From contig JAICIW010000002.1 in the NCBI GenBank assembly GCA_025928735.1, positions 1 to 24,890 of the forward strand: a stretch of DNA of 24,890 bases, written 5' to 3'. The number at the start of each line of letters is the position of its first letter. Position 1 is the stretch's first letter. Source of the stretch: Rhodanobacteraceae bacterium (lineage in GTDB: Bacteria; Pseudomonadota; Gammaproteobacteria; Xanthomonadales; Rhodanobacteraceae). Under the pieces are notes generated by a model, which had not been told where the DNA came from, did not search any database, and was given only the letters and a program-made list of their open reading frames with translations. The position numbers were made by a program, and so were the translations under genes. Shown piece after piece: positions 15,243-23,000 of the stretch.

Positions 15243-16006
15243 GCGTATCGACGCCGTTCGACTTCAATGGGTACCGCGTCGCCGTTGCCGGCGGCAGCAA
15301 GGGCATCGGCCGCGCGATTGCGCTGGGATTTCTCGAGGGCGGCGCGCAGGTGTCGGTGTGCGCGCGTGGGCAGGAAGGGCTGGACGCGTTGGCGCAAGAT
15401 GCCGGCGCGCACGCGGGCAATCTGCATACCCAGACCTGCGACCTGTCGCAGATCGATCAAATCGAACGCTGGATCGGCGACGCCGCGCAAGCCTTGGGCG
15501 GTCTGGATGTGCAGATCAACAACGCCACCGGCTACGGCTTCCGCGAAGACGACGAATCCTGGCTGGTCGATTTCAACGTCGACCTGATGGCGGCGGTACG
15601 CGCGTCGCGATTCGCGGTGCCACACCTGAAGACATCGCCGCACGCCTCGATCCTGCACACGAGTTCGATCGGCTCGTTCCGGCCGCGTACCATGGGGCCG
15701 CCCTACGCTGCGATGAAGGCGGCGCTGAACCATTACACCCGTACGCAGGCACTGGCGTTGGCCGAGCACCGCATTCGTGTCAATGCGATCGCGCCGGGTT
15801 CCATCGAATTTCCCGATGGCGTGTGGGATCGCGTCAAGCACGACAAACCGGAACAGTACCAAAAGGTGCTCGGCACGATTCCGTTCGATCGCTTCGGCAC
15901 GCCAGAAGAAGTCGCCCACCTCGCATTGTTCCTTGCCTCGCCCTTCGCGGGCTGGATCACGGGCCAGATCATGACGGTCGATGGCGGCCAGTCGCTGCGT
16001 TTTTGA
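15239..16006 (+). CDS. short-chain dehydrogenase/reductase (SDR)
   Basis: This is a 255-residue classical SDR with a Rossmann fold. The cofactor motif GGSKGIG is at 18-24, NNAT at 94-97, catalytic Ser near 142-143 (HTSSIGS), Y156 and K160 in YAAMK, and a C-terminal TGQIMTVDGGQSL typical of SDR oxidoreductases. The Gly-Gly-Ser start of the cofactor loop replaces the more common TG. The oxidised alcohol or keto substrate is unknown. It overlaps the metallophosphoesterase stop by 4 bp, so the pair probably shares one transcript. Confidence 0.9.
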   Translation: MSVSTPFDFNGYRVAVAGGSKGIGRAIALGFLEGGAQVSVCARGQEGLDALAQDAGAHAGNLHTQTCDLSQIDQIERWIGDAAQALGGLDVQINNATGYGFREDDESWLVDFNVDLMAAVRASRFAVPHLKTSPHASILHTSSIGSFRPRTMGPPYAAMKAALNHYTRTQALALAEHRIRVNAIAPGSIEFPDGVWDRVKHDKPEQYQKVLGTIPFDRFGTPEEVAHLALFLASPFAGWITGQIMTVDGGQSLRF

Positions 16007-16023
16007 GGACGCCCGGTGGAAAA

Positions 16024-16042
16024 CGCGCACCGATGGTGTGCG
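16024..16042 (+). other. 8-bp hairpin after the SDR gene
   Basis: CGCGCACC and GGTGTGCG form an 8-bp stem (one G-U pair) with a 3-nt GAT loop, 18 nt after the SDR stop. There is no T-run behind it, so it is not a standard intrinsic terminator, but it could slow or protect the transcript end. Confidence 0.35.
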
Positions 16043-16076
16043 ATCATGAGCTAATGAAACCGGAAGCGTTTCGGCC

Positions 16077-16361
16077 ATGAACACCGTCTACCCGCGTACC
16101 AATTCGCTGGCCGTGGTGAGCCTGGTGTTCGGGGTGCTCGCATACGTGTGTCTTCCGGGCCTCGGGGCACTGATCGCCGTGGCCTGCGGGCATTCCGCGC
16201 GCTCGGAAATCCGGCGCGCCGCACCCGGCAGTGTGGAGGGCGATGGCATGGCGCTGGCGGGGTTGATTCTGGGATGGCTGCAGATTGGCTTCATGCTGGC
16301 GCTGCTTTGCGGCGCCGTCCTGATCTTGTTCGGCGCGATCGCCTTCAGCGGATTCCACTGA
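16077..16361 (+). CDS. small DUF4190-like membrane protein
   Basis: The 94-residue protein has two hydrophobic segments (about 8-38 and 58-92) separated by a polar stretch containing a GHSARSEIRR motif and GDGMALAG, which fits the DUF4190 family of two-helix membrane proteins of unknown function. The start ATG 16077 has GGAAG about 10 nt upstream. It ends just 4 nt before the pyrD start, so it is likely co-transcribed with pyrD and murB. No function can be assigned. Confidence 0.8.
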   Translation: MNTVYPRTNSLAVVSLVFGVLAYVCLPGLGALIAVACGHSARSEIRRAAPGSVEGDGMALAGLILGWLQIGFMLALLCGAVLILFGAIAFSGFH

Positions 16362-16365
16362 CCCG

Positions 16366-17415
16366 ATGTATACCCCGCTGCGCCCCCTGCTGTTCTCGCT
16401 GGAAGCCGAAGCCGCGCATCGCTTGACCCTGTATGCATTGGGCGTCGCGCAACGCAGCAACCTGATGCGCTGGGTGGCGCAGCCGCCGCCCGCCGATTTG
16501 CCGGTGCGCGCGTTCGGCATTGAATTCCCGAACCCGGTCGGGCTTGCGGCCGGGCTGGACAAGAACGGCGAACACCTCGATGCCCTCGGCGCGCTGGGCT
16601 TCGGTTTCATCGAAATCGGCACCGCGACGCCGCGTCCGCAAGCGGGCAATCCCAAGCCGCGCCTGTTCCGGTTGCCGGGACACGAAGCCCTGATCAACCG
16701 GATGGGATTCAACAACGACGGCGTGGACGCGCTGGTGCGCAATGTCGAACGATCGCACTGGCGCGGCGTGCTGGGCATCAACATCGGCAAGAACAAGGAC
16801 ACGCCCAACGAACACGCGGCCGACGATTATCTTGCCTGCCTCGAGCGTGTGTATCCGCTGGCGAGCTATGTCACGGTCAACGTGTCCTCACCGAACACGC
16901 CGGGCTTGCGCGACCTTCAGCAAGGCGACTCGCTGCAGCGCCTGATCGCAACCTTGATGGATGCGCGCGAGAAACTCGCGGTCCGACACGGCGCACGCAA
17001 ACCGATCCTGCTCAAGATCGCACCCGACCTGGATGATGCACAGATGGACGCGATGGCGGCGGCCTTGCTGGGCTCGGGCATCAATGGCTTGATCTGCACC
17101 AATACCACGATCGACCGCACCGGGGTTGCAGGCAGCGCGCATGCCAGCGAGACAGGCGGCCTGTCGGGCAAGCCGCTGTTCGAACCCTCGACCGAAATCC
17201 TGCGCGGCATGGCACGACGGCTTGGCGACGCGATGCCGCTGGTCGGTGTGGGCGGCGTGCTGACCGGCAGCGATGCGGCCGACAAACTCGCGGCCGGCGC
17301 CAAACTGGTGCAGATTTATTCGGGACTGATCTACCGCGGCCCGTGGCTGCTGACGGAGTGCGTCGAGGAAATCCGCCGGCAATCGGAAGAGCCGGCCGCG
17401 GGTACAGCCCCGTGA
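16366..17415 (+). CDS. pyrD: dihydroorotate dehydrogenase (quinone), class 2
   Basis: It oxidises dihydroorotate to orotate in pyrimidine synthesis, passing electrons to the quinone pool at the inner membrane. The 349-residue protein has the class 2 N-terminal helix (PLLFSLEAEAAHRLTL), then PNPVGLAAGLDKNGE for FMN binding, GTATPRPQAGNPKPRLFRLP, INRMGFNN, GINIGKNKDT, VNVSSPNTPGLR with the catalytic Ser, and the C-terminal phosphate-binding GVGGVLTG and QIYSGLIYRGP. Its last codons overlap the murB GTG start. Assignment is secure. Confidence 0.97.
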   Translation: MYTPLRPLLFSLEAEAAHRLTLYALGVAQRSNLMRWVAQPPPADLPVRAFGIEFPNPVGLAAGLDKNGEHLDALGALGFGFIEIGTATPRPQAGNPKPRLFRLPGHEALINRMGFNNDGVDALVRNVERSHWRGVLGINIGKNKDTPNEHAADDYLACLERVYPLASYVTVNVSSPNTPGLRDLQQGDSLQRLIATLMDAREKLAVRHGARKPILLKIAPDLDDAQMDAMAAALLGSGINGLICTNTTIDRTGVAGSAHASETGGLSGKPLFEPSTEILRGMARRLGDAMPLVGVGGVLTGSDAADKLAAGAKLVQIYSGLIYRGPWLLTECVEEIRRQSEEPAAGTAP

Positions 17416-18455
17416 ATGCCATCCGAAGTTCCGGTTTCACCTTGAGCCCAAACGCATCGCTGCGCGATCGCAACACCCTGCGGGTGGATGCACGCGCGGC
17501 GTGGCTGGCAGACATCCATGACGCGGCGGCGATCCCCGATTTGCTGGATCAGGCGGTGTTGCGCGATGCGCCGACCTTGCTGCTGGGCGAGGGTTCGAAC
17601 GTACTGTTCACCCGCGACTTCGATGGCGCGGTCGTGACCATGAAGACCCGCGGCATCGAAACGCTGGACGGTGGCAGCGATGCGGTGCGCATTCGTGTCG
17701 CCGCGGGCGAGCACTGGGATGGCCTGGTGCGCTGGGCGCTGGCGCACGGTCACGCCGGACTCGAAAACCTGATCCTGATTCCGGGCAGCGTCGGCGCCGC
17801 GCCGATGCAGAACATCGGGGCGTACGGCGTCGAGGTCCGCGAATTCATCGAATCGGTCGAAGCGTACGATCTGCGGCAGCGACGCCATGCGGTGTTCCGG
17901 AACGCCGATTGCGAATTCGGCTATCGCGATTCGATCTTCAAGCGCCACCCCGATCGCTGGTTGATCACCGCGGTCACGCTGCGCCTGCCGCGCGAATGGT
18001 CGCCGCGCATCGAATATTCCGGCGTGCAGGACGAACTCCGACGCATGGGCATCGAACATCCCGCACCCATCCACGTGGCCGACACGGTAATGGCCTTGCG
18101 CACCCGCAAGCTGCCCGACCCGGCCGTGATCGGCAACGCCGGCAGCTTCTTCAAGAACCCGCTGATCCCCGGCGCACAGGCCGCTGCCCTGCGCGCCGAG
18201 CATCCGCAACTGCCCTGCTGGCCGGCCCCGAACGACACCTCGAAACTGTCGGCGGCATGGTTGATTGAAGCCTCTGGTTTCAAAGGCTTGCGTGAAGGTG
18301 ATGCAGGCATTTCGAATCGCCACGCGCTGGTGCTGGTGAACCATGGCGATGCCACGGGCGAACAGTTGTGGGCACTCGCGCAACGCGTGCGCGCAGGCGT
18401 TCGCGAACAATTCGGTGTCGAGCTGGAACCGGAGCCGCGCGTCATAACGGCCTAG
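17412..18455 (+). CDS. murB: UDP-N-acetylenolpyruvoylglucosamine reductase
   Basis: The flavoenzyme makes UDP-N-acetylmuramate for peptidoglycan in the cytosol. The 347 residues have FAD motifs LGEGSNVLF and PGSVGAAPMQNIGAYGVE, the YRDSIFK segment of type I MurB, and GNAGSFFKNP with the catalytic Ser; the C-terminal ASGFKGLREGDAGISNRHALV is also typical. The GTG start at 17412 overlaps the pyrD stop (GTGA) and fits the N-terminus; an in-frame ATG at 17343 would sit inside pyrD. Secure call. Confidence 0.96.
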   Translation: MNAIRSSGFTLSPNASLRDRNTLRVDARAAWLADIHDAAAIPDLLDQAVLRDAPTLLLGEGSNVLFTRDFDGAVVTMKTRGIETLDGGSDAVRIRVAAGEHWDGLVRWALAHGHAGLENLILIPGSVGAAPMQNIGAYGVEVREFIESVEAYDLRQRRHAVFRNADCEFGYRDSIFKRHPDRWLITAVTLRLPREWSPRIEYSGVQDELRRMGIEHPAPIHVADTVMALRTRKLPDPAVIGNAGSFFKNPLIPGAQAAALRAEHPQLPCWPAPNDTSKLSAAWLIEASGFKGLREGDAGISNRHALVLVNHGDATGEQLWALAQRVRAGVREQFGVELEPEPRVITA

Positions 18456-18540
18456 CCGCATCGATCTGCGGTGGCCCCAGCTTGACCCATCTCCCAAGTG
18501 TGGGATTCGGGCGAAGTGAAACGCGACGGCGATACCGAAC

Positions 18541-18585
18541 CCTCATCCGGCGCTGCGCGCCACCTTCTTCCGATGGGAGAGGGAA
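18541..18585. repeat. partial copy of a CCTCATCCGGCGCTGCGCGC intergenic repeat
   Basis: The segment CCTCATCCGGCGCTGCGCGCC followed by ACCTTCTTCCGATGGGAGAGGG has the look of the common proteobacterial CCCTCACCC...GGGAGAGGG dispersed repeat. It lies in the 162-bp gap between murB and the small membrane protein gene. A second copy cannot be seen here, so this is recognition by type only. Confidence 0.5.
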
Positions 18586-18617
18586 ACACGTGGGTGCCGG
18601 CGCGCGCAGCGAGTCCC

Positions 18618-18929
18618 CTACCGCGACTTGTCGGATGCCGGCGCGGCCAGATAATGCCGCTCGCCCTTGGTGGCATCGAAATACACGGCGGTCAGCAAAC
18701 CGGTCTCGGGATCGACGAACCGCTCGCCGGTGTCGACCCAGCGCGGATCGGGTCCCGCGGCAAGGATCGGCTTGTAGCGCCAGCGCTCGATCGCGAGTGC
18801 GACGATCAGGAACGCGCCGCCGAGAATCAGTTGTGGCAGAAACACCGCCAATACTCCACCCACCAGCAACGCGATCGCCCCGACCAGCAGCAGCGCGCCA
18901 CCAATCACATAGAGCGCGATCATGAGCAT
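18618..18929 (-). CDS. small membrane protein of unknown function
   Basis: The 103-residue protein (101 if the second ATG at 18923 is used) has a hydrophobic N-terminal half likely forming two membrane helices (about 3-28 and 29-48) and a soluble tail with an ERFVDPETGLLTAVYFDATKGERHY segment. It starts 7 bp after the UPF0145 gene, so the two are probably one transcript. I do not recognise the family; the tail might bind a partner of the UPF0145 protein, but that is speculation. Confidence 0.65.
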   Translation of the reverse strand: MLMIALYVIGGALLLVGAIALLVGGVLAVFLPQLILGGAFLIVALAIERWRYKPILAAGPDPRWVDTGERFVDPETGLLTAVYFDATKGERHYLAAPASDKSR

Positions 18930-18936
18930 GATGCGG

Positions 18937-19257
18937 TCAGACTTTCTCGATCACCACCGCGGTCCCGTACGCGACGATCTCGCTCATGGTCTGGCCGATC
19001 TCGGACGAATCGAAGCGCATCATCACCACCGCATTGGCGCCCATTGCCTGCGCGTTCTGGACCATCCGGTCGGTGGCGTGGCGGCGCGCCTCCTCCAGCA
19101 TCTGGGTGTACTCATTGATCTCGCCGCCCACGATGGAACGCAGGCCCGCCATCACATTGCCACCGATGCCGCGGCTGCGCACCACCAGCCCGAAAACCTG
19201 GCCCTTGGTTTCGGTGACCTTGTAACCGGCCACGTATTCGCTTGTCACGATGATCAT
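18937..19257 (-). CDS. UPF0145 (YbjQ-like) protein
   Basis: The 106-residue soluble protein matches the YbjQ/UPF0145 family: N-terminal VTSEYVAGYKVTETKGQVFGL, GIGGNVMAGLRSIVGGEINEY, MLEEARRHATDRMVQNAQAMGANAVV and a C-terminal AYGTAVVIEKV. Family members are small oligomeric proteins of unclear role, proposed to bind heavy metals or metabolites. The start ATG 19257 has AGGA 5 nt upstream; an in-frame ATG at 19278 lacks a good site. It precedes the small membrane protein gene by 7 bp. Confidence 0.9.
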   Translation of the reverse strand: MIIVTSEYVAGYKVTETKGQVFGLVVRSRGIGGNVMAGLRSIVGGEINEYTQMLEEARRHATDRMVQNAQAMGANAVVMMRFDSSEIGQTMSEIVAYGTAVVIEKV

Positions 19258-19350
19258 GTGATCCTCCCGCCACGGCACTCAGAATCTGATAACCCGTATT
19301 TCGTCATTCACGCGGAGGCGAAGCTTTTTTGGGGAAGCACTGGTTTTGCT

Positions 19351-19450
19351 CGTCATCCCGGCGAAAGCCGGGACCCAGTGACTTTTCCGCAACACGCTCA
19401 AATGCAAAGTCGCTGGGTCCCGGATATCGCTTCGCGATTCCGGCATGACG
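19351..19450. repeat. 100-bp palindromic repeat element, copy 2, intergenic
   Basis: It is exactly 100 bp, from CGTCATCCCGG to CCGGCATGACG, and sits between the Bax-inhibitor gene end and the UPF0145 start region. Its reverse complement matches 90 of 100 positions of the copy inside the phosphomevalonate kinase gene. It has the same nested palindromes: an outer inverted repeat, a CCCGGC/GCCGGG-type hairpin, and a CCGGA/TCCGG hairpin with a cgcGAAgcg core. Confidence 0.93.
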
Positions 19451-19470
19451 AGCGATGGATTGATCGGAGG

Positions 19471-20232
19471 CTACCGGCGCGTATTGGCGAGCAGCCGGAG
19501 CAGTTCCAGATACAGCCATACCAGCGTCACCATCAGGGCGAACGCGCAATACCACTCCATGTACTTGGGCGCGCCCTGCGCCGTGGCGCGTTCGATCAGG
19601 TCGAAATCGAGCACCAGATTGAGCGCCGCGATGCACACCACGAACACGCTGATCAGGATGCTGAGCGTGCCACCCGCGAACAGGATCGAGGTGTTCACGC
19701 TGGTGAACGCGGACAATCCCCACGACACCAGGTACAGCAGCAGGATGCCGCCGGTCGCGGCCATCACGCCCATCCGGAACTTCTGGGTGACCTTGATGAT
19801 GCCGCTGCGATAAAGGAACAGCATCACCACCAGCACGCCAATCGAGGCCATGATCGCCTGCAGCACGATGCCGTGGTATTGCACCTCGAACAAGGCGGAG
19901 ATCGCGCCGAGGAAGGTGCCCTCCGCAAGCGCGTACACGGGCGCGGTGAAGGACGACCAGTTGGGCTTGAAGGCGCTGGCGATCGCGAAGATCAATCCCA
20001 CGATCAGGCCGCCCCACATGAACGGCTGCATCGCCTGCAAGCCGGCGGGAATGCCACCCGCCGCGGACGTCAGCATGAAGTGATGCCAGGTCCACGCACC
20101 GGTGATCAGCATCAGCACCAGCAGCAGGCCGGCGCGCGTGAGCGTGCCGTTCAAGGTCATGGGCTCCGCCGTTGCGGGCAGGTTCTGGAAGACCTTGTCG
20201 CGCAGCGCGGGGTTATGGGAACGCAGGGCCAT
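19471..20232 (-). CDS. Bax-inhibitor-1 / YccA-family membrane protein
   Basis: The 253-residue protein starts at ATG 20232 (GAGGA 5 nt upstream) and has about seven membrane helices from residue 30 onwards, preceded by a polar N-terminus (MALRSHNPALRDKVF) like that of the bacterial Bax inhibitor 1-like group. FKPNWSSFTAPVYALAEGTFLGAISALFE and the C-terminal FDLIERATAQGAPKYMEWYCAFALMVTLVWLYLE are family-typical. Its function in bacteria is not firm; members have been linked to membrane-protein stability and ion leak. It stands alone. Confidence 0.85.
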   Translation of the reverse strand: MALRSHNPALRDKVFQNLPATAEPMTLNGTLTRAGLLLVLMLITGAWTWHHFMLTSAAGGIPAGLQAMQPFMWGGLIVGLIFAIASAFKPNWSSFTAPVYALAEGTFLGAISALFEVQYHGIVLQAIMASIGVLVVMLFLYRSGIIKVTQKFRMGVMAATGGILLLYLVSWGLSAFTSVNTSILFAGGTLSILISVFVVCIAALNLVLDFDLIERATAQGAPKYMEWYCAFALMVTLVWLYLELLRLLANTRR

Positions 20233-20362
20233 GGATGTCCTCACTGTCGAATATGAAGCGGCTCACCGCCGCCATTGCCGGAACTCTAGCGGACCCGTCG
20301 GGAAGCCGCCATGGATCAGACCCCATATCGGGCCCACAGGTTCCAAATGCAATGGCATCAAT

Positions 20363-20378
20363 GGGTTCGGGTGAACCC
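20363..20378. other. GGGTTC-GGGT-GAACCC hairpin in the divergent intergenic region
   Basis: This is a 6-bp perfect inverted repeat with a 4-nt spacer, in the 283-bp gap between the divergently transcribed Bax-inhibitor and acyltransferase genes. It could be an operator; I see no confident promoter boxes around it. Nothing else in this gap is supported. Confidence 0.3.
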
Positions 20379-20515
20379 GTCCGCGCTCCACGCTTCGGAT
20401 CCGACGCCGTGGTGGACGGTGAAAAGGCCGGCGTCACTTCCTCGGGCCAGCCTCTTCATGGGGCGCCCCGTGCGCAGGCGCCAGTCAGGCAACGCCGTCG
20501 ATAATCATCGGCACG

Positions 20516-21673
20516 ATGTCGGACACGGATCGGTTCAACCTGCCGGATTCACCGGAGCGCCAGGGCCATCGCACGTCGCCGCTGGAAGGATGTTGGCGAC
20601 CGGTCAGGCCGTGGCGCGGGCGGGCCACACCCGCAACGCCCGCTAATCCCGCGCGCAATGCCACTATCGATCTGTTTCGCGTGATCGCGATTTTCGGCGT
20701 GATCGTCGTGCACACCGATCCGGTGACCCGCAAGGTATTCACCAGCGCGCCCGAGCACCTTGCCAACCTGATGATCACCGGCGCCGGACGGCTGGCGGTG
20801 CCGTTCTTCTTCGTGGCGTCGGGTTATTTCTTTGGCGGCAAGGTTCGCGAAGGCGCGCCGCCGCTGCCGTTGTTCGCCCGCTATGCGAAGCGATTGCTGC
20901 GCATCTGGGTACTGTGGTCGCTGATTTATCTGTTGATCCCGCTGCGGCTTGGCCAGTGGCAGCACCAAGGCTGGTGGCAAGCCGTGGTCGAACAGCTCCG
21001 GAACATGGCGGCGCATCCACTGTTGATCGTGTTCGTGGGCGGCAAGGGGCACCTCTGGTTCCTGATGGCGCTGGTGATGGCACTCGCGATCGCCGCGATT
21101 TGCGAAAAGCTGCGCGCGCGACGGCTGTTCTACGCCTTGGGCATCGCGTTGTACGTGTACGGACTGCTGACCGGCTTGTACGCCAATACGGCGGCCGGTT
21201 TTTCGGTTCCGTTCGATCCGCGCAATGGCCCAGTGATGAGTGCACTGCTGGTGGCCTGCGGCTACTGGATCGCGGGCTGTCACGGCCGCGTCGATCCCGT
21301 CGCCGCGTTTGCCGTAATGGCGATCGGCCTGATCGGATTCGAGGCCGAGTTGCACTGGGTGCCGATGCTGTCCAGCGCATGGCCACCCATCATCGATTAC
21401 GGTGTATTCACGCCGGTGTTCGGCATCGGCGCACTGCTGTTCGGCGTGGCCGTACCGCATCTCGGCGGGCGCTGGTGGCCGCGGGTCGGCGCCGAATGTG
21501 TGCTCGGGATTTACGTGTGCCACGAACTGTTCGTGGAACCGCCGTGGATGCTGCACGCATGGTTCCACAATTACGCGTGGGAATTCCTGTTCCCGGTGAT
21601 CGTGTTCGTGCTCGCACTGGGCCTGACGATGCTGCTCGCGCGCGAACGGCATTTGCGGTGGTTGGTTCGATGA
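20516..21673 (+). CDS. acyltransferase-3 family membrane protein (OafA/WecH type)
   Basis: The 385-residue protein has about ten hydrophobic segments and the family N-terminal motif IDLFRVIAIFGVIVVH, with R55 and H66 the expected catalytic residues, then FFFVASGYFFGGK and LLRIWVLWSLIY. Such enzymes O-acetylate or succinylate sugars or polysaccharides at the cytoplasmic membrane. The first 48 residues are polar, Arg/Pro-rich and not family-like; the upstream ATG 20516 has no clear ribosome site, so the true N-terminus is uncertain. It ends 54 bp before the convergent MFS gene. The acceptor is unknown. Confidence 0.85.
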   Translation: MSDTDRFNLPDSPERQGHRTSPLEGCWRPVRPWRGRATPATPANPARNATIDLFRVIAIFGVIVVHTDPVTRKVFTSAPEHLANLMITGAGRLAVPFFFVASGYFFGGKVREGAPPLPLFARYAKRLLRIWVLWSLIYLLIPLRLGQWQHQGWWQAVVEQLRNMAAHPLLIVFVGGKGHLWFLMALVMALAIAAICEKLRARRLFYALGIALYVYGLLTGLYANTAAGFSVPFDPRNGPVMSALLVACGYWIAGCHGRVDPVAAFAVMAIGLIGFEAELHWVPMLSSAWPPIIDYGVFTPVFGIGALLFGVAVPHLGGRWWPRVGAECVLGIYVCHELFVEPPWMLHAWFHNYAWEFLFPVIVFVLALGLTMLLARERHLRWLVR

Positions 21674-21727
21674 AGAATTCGCCGAACACGTTGGGCTTCG
21701 AATGAGGCATCAACGCAACCGACCGCC

Positions 21728-22981
21728 TTACGCCGCCGGCGATGGCGCCTCGACCGGCTCGACTGGCCGCACATCGGGCAGGAAAATCGCGAGGATTCCG
21801 AGCAGCGGCAAGAACGCGCAGATCTGATACACGAACACGATCCCGAAATGGTCGGCGATGCCGCCCAGTACCGCGGCGCCGATCCCGCCGAGCCCGAAAC
21901 TGAAACCATAGAACAGGCCCGACACCATGCCGATGCGGTGGGTCAGCATGTCCTGCGCGTACACGATGATGGCCGGGAATGCCGAGGCCAGGATCAGGCC
22001 GATCACGACGCTCAAACCCACCGTCCAGCCGAGCCCGACGTACGGCAGCACCAAGGTGAACGGCGCGCAGCCCAGGATCGAAAACCAGATCACGCGCCTG
22101 CGACCGATTCGGTCACCCAGTGGACCGCCAATCATCGTGCCGACGGCGACCGCGAACAGGAACACGCCCAGCAGATTGGCCGCGGTGTGCGTGGACACGC
22201 CGAAATGCTGGATCAGGTAAAACTCGTAATAGCTGCTGATGCTGGCGAGATAAAAAAACTTGGAGAACATCAGCGCCAGCAGCACGAAGATGGTGTGCAT
22301 GACCGTGCGTCGGGAATACAGCGGCTGATAATTCGCGGCGCGGCGCGCCACCCGCTCGTCGGCGTGCTGCTTGTACCAGCGGCTCACCTGCAGCAACACC
22401 ACGATCGCAAGCAGCGCCGCAAGGCCGAACCAGCCCACGTGCGCGCGGCCGACCCGCAGCACGATTACCGCCGCCAGCACCGGCCCCAATGCCTGCCCGA
22501 GGTTGCCACCGATCTGGAACAGCGATTGCGCGAGACCATAACGCCCGCCCGAAGCCATGCGCGCCACGCGCGATGATTCCGGATGGAACACCGACGAGCC
22601 GCAGCCGATCAGCGCCACCGCAAGCAGCAGGATCGGATAGGTCGGCGCCGCCGACATCAACAGCAGACCGCTGAAGGTGAAACACATCCCGATCGGCAGC
22701 GAGTAAGGCAGCGGATGTTTGTCCGTGACCATCCCCACCACCGGTTGCAGCAGCGAAGCGGTCAATTGGAAGGTGAGCGTGATCGCGCCGATCTGGAAGA
22801 AACTGAGGTGAAAGTCGCCCTTCAGCAGCGGATAGATCGCGACGATCACCGACTGCATCATGTCGTTCAACATGTGCACGAAGCTGACCGCACCAATCAT
22901 GCCGAAATGCGTTCGACGCGGCGGCTTGCGAACGGGCCCGTGCTGCGGCACGCCGGCGTCCATGGCTACGTTCGCCTTCAT
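21728..22981 (-). CDS. fsr: MFS efflux protein, fosmidomycin-resistance (Fsr) type
   Basis: The 417-residue transporter has about 12 membrane helices. Family-typical segments include SFVHMLNDMMQSVIVAIYPLLK, LTASLLQPVVGMVTDKHP, GCGSSVFHPESSRVARMASG, GLAQSLFQIGGNLGQALGP and GGPLGDRIGRRRVIWFS. Homologues (Fsr of E. coli) confer fosmidomycin resistance by export; the native substrate is unknown. The start ATG 22981 is 19 nt after the E1 stop, with weak ribosome-site matches; ATG 22963 is an alternative. Close spacing suggests co-transcription with the E1 gene. Confidence 0.88.
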   Translation of the reverse strand: MKANVAMDAGVPQHGPVRKPPRRTHFGMIGAVSFVHMLNDMMQSVIVAIYPLLKGDFHLSFFQIGAITLTFQLTASLLQPVVGMVTDKHPLPYSLPIGMCFTFSGLLLMSAAPTYPILLLAVALIGCGSSVFHPESSRVARMASGGRYGLAQSLFQIGGNLGQALGPVLAAVIVLRVGRAHVGWFGLAALLAIVVLLQVSRWYKQHADERVARRAANYQPLYSRRTVMHTIFVLLALMFSKFFYLASISSYYEFYLIQHFGVSTHTAANLLGVFLFAVAVGTMIGGPLGDRIGRRRVIWFSILGCAPFTLVLPYVGLGWTVGLSVVIGLILASAFPAIIVYAQDMLTHRIGMVSGLFYGFSFGLGGIGAAVLGGIADHFGIVFVYQICAFLPLLGILAIFLPDVRPVEPVEAPSPAA

Positions 22982-23000
22982 CGGATCGTGTTCGCGCCGG

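Noticed and set aside
18456..18471. CCGCA-TCGATC-TGCGG hairpin after murB as a terminator
   Set aside because: The stem is only 5 bp and there is no T-run, so it does not meet the usual criteria.
20213..20437. 74-residue minus-strand frame overlapping the Bax-inhibitor start region
   Set aside because: It has no motif or ribosome site and overlaps the start of a well-supported gene in another frame.
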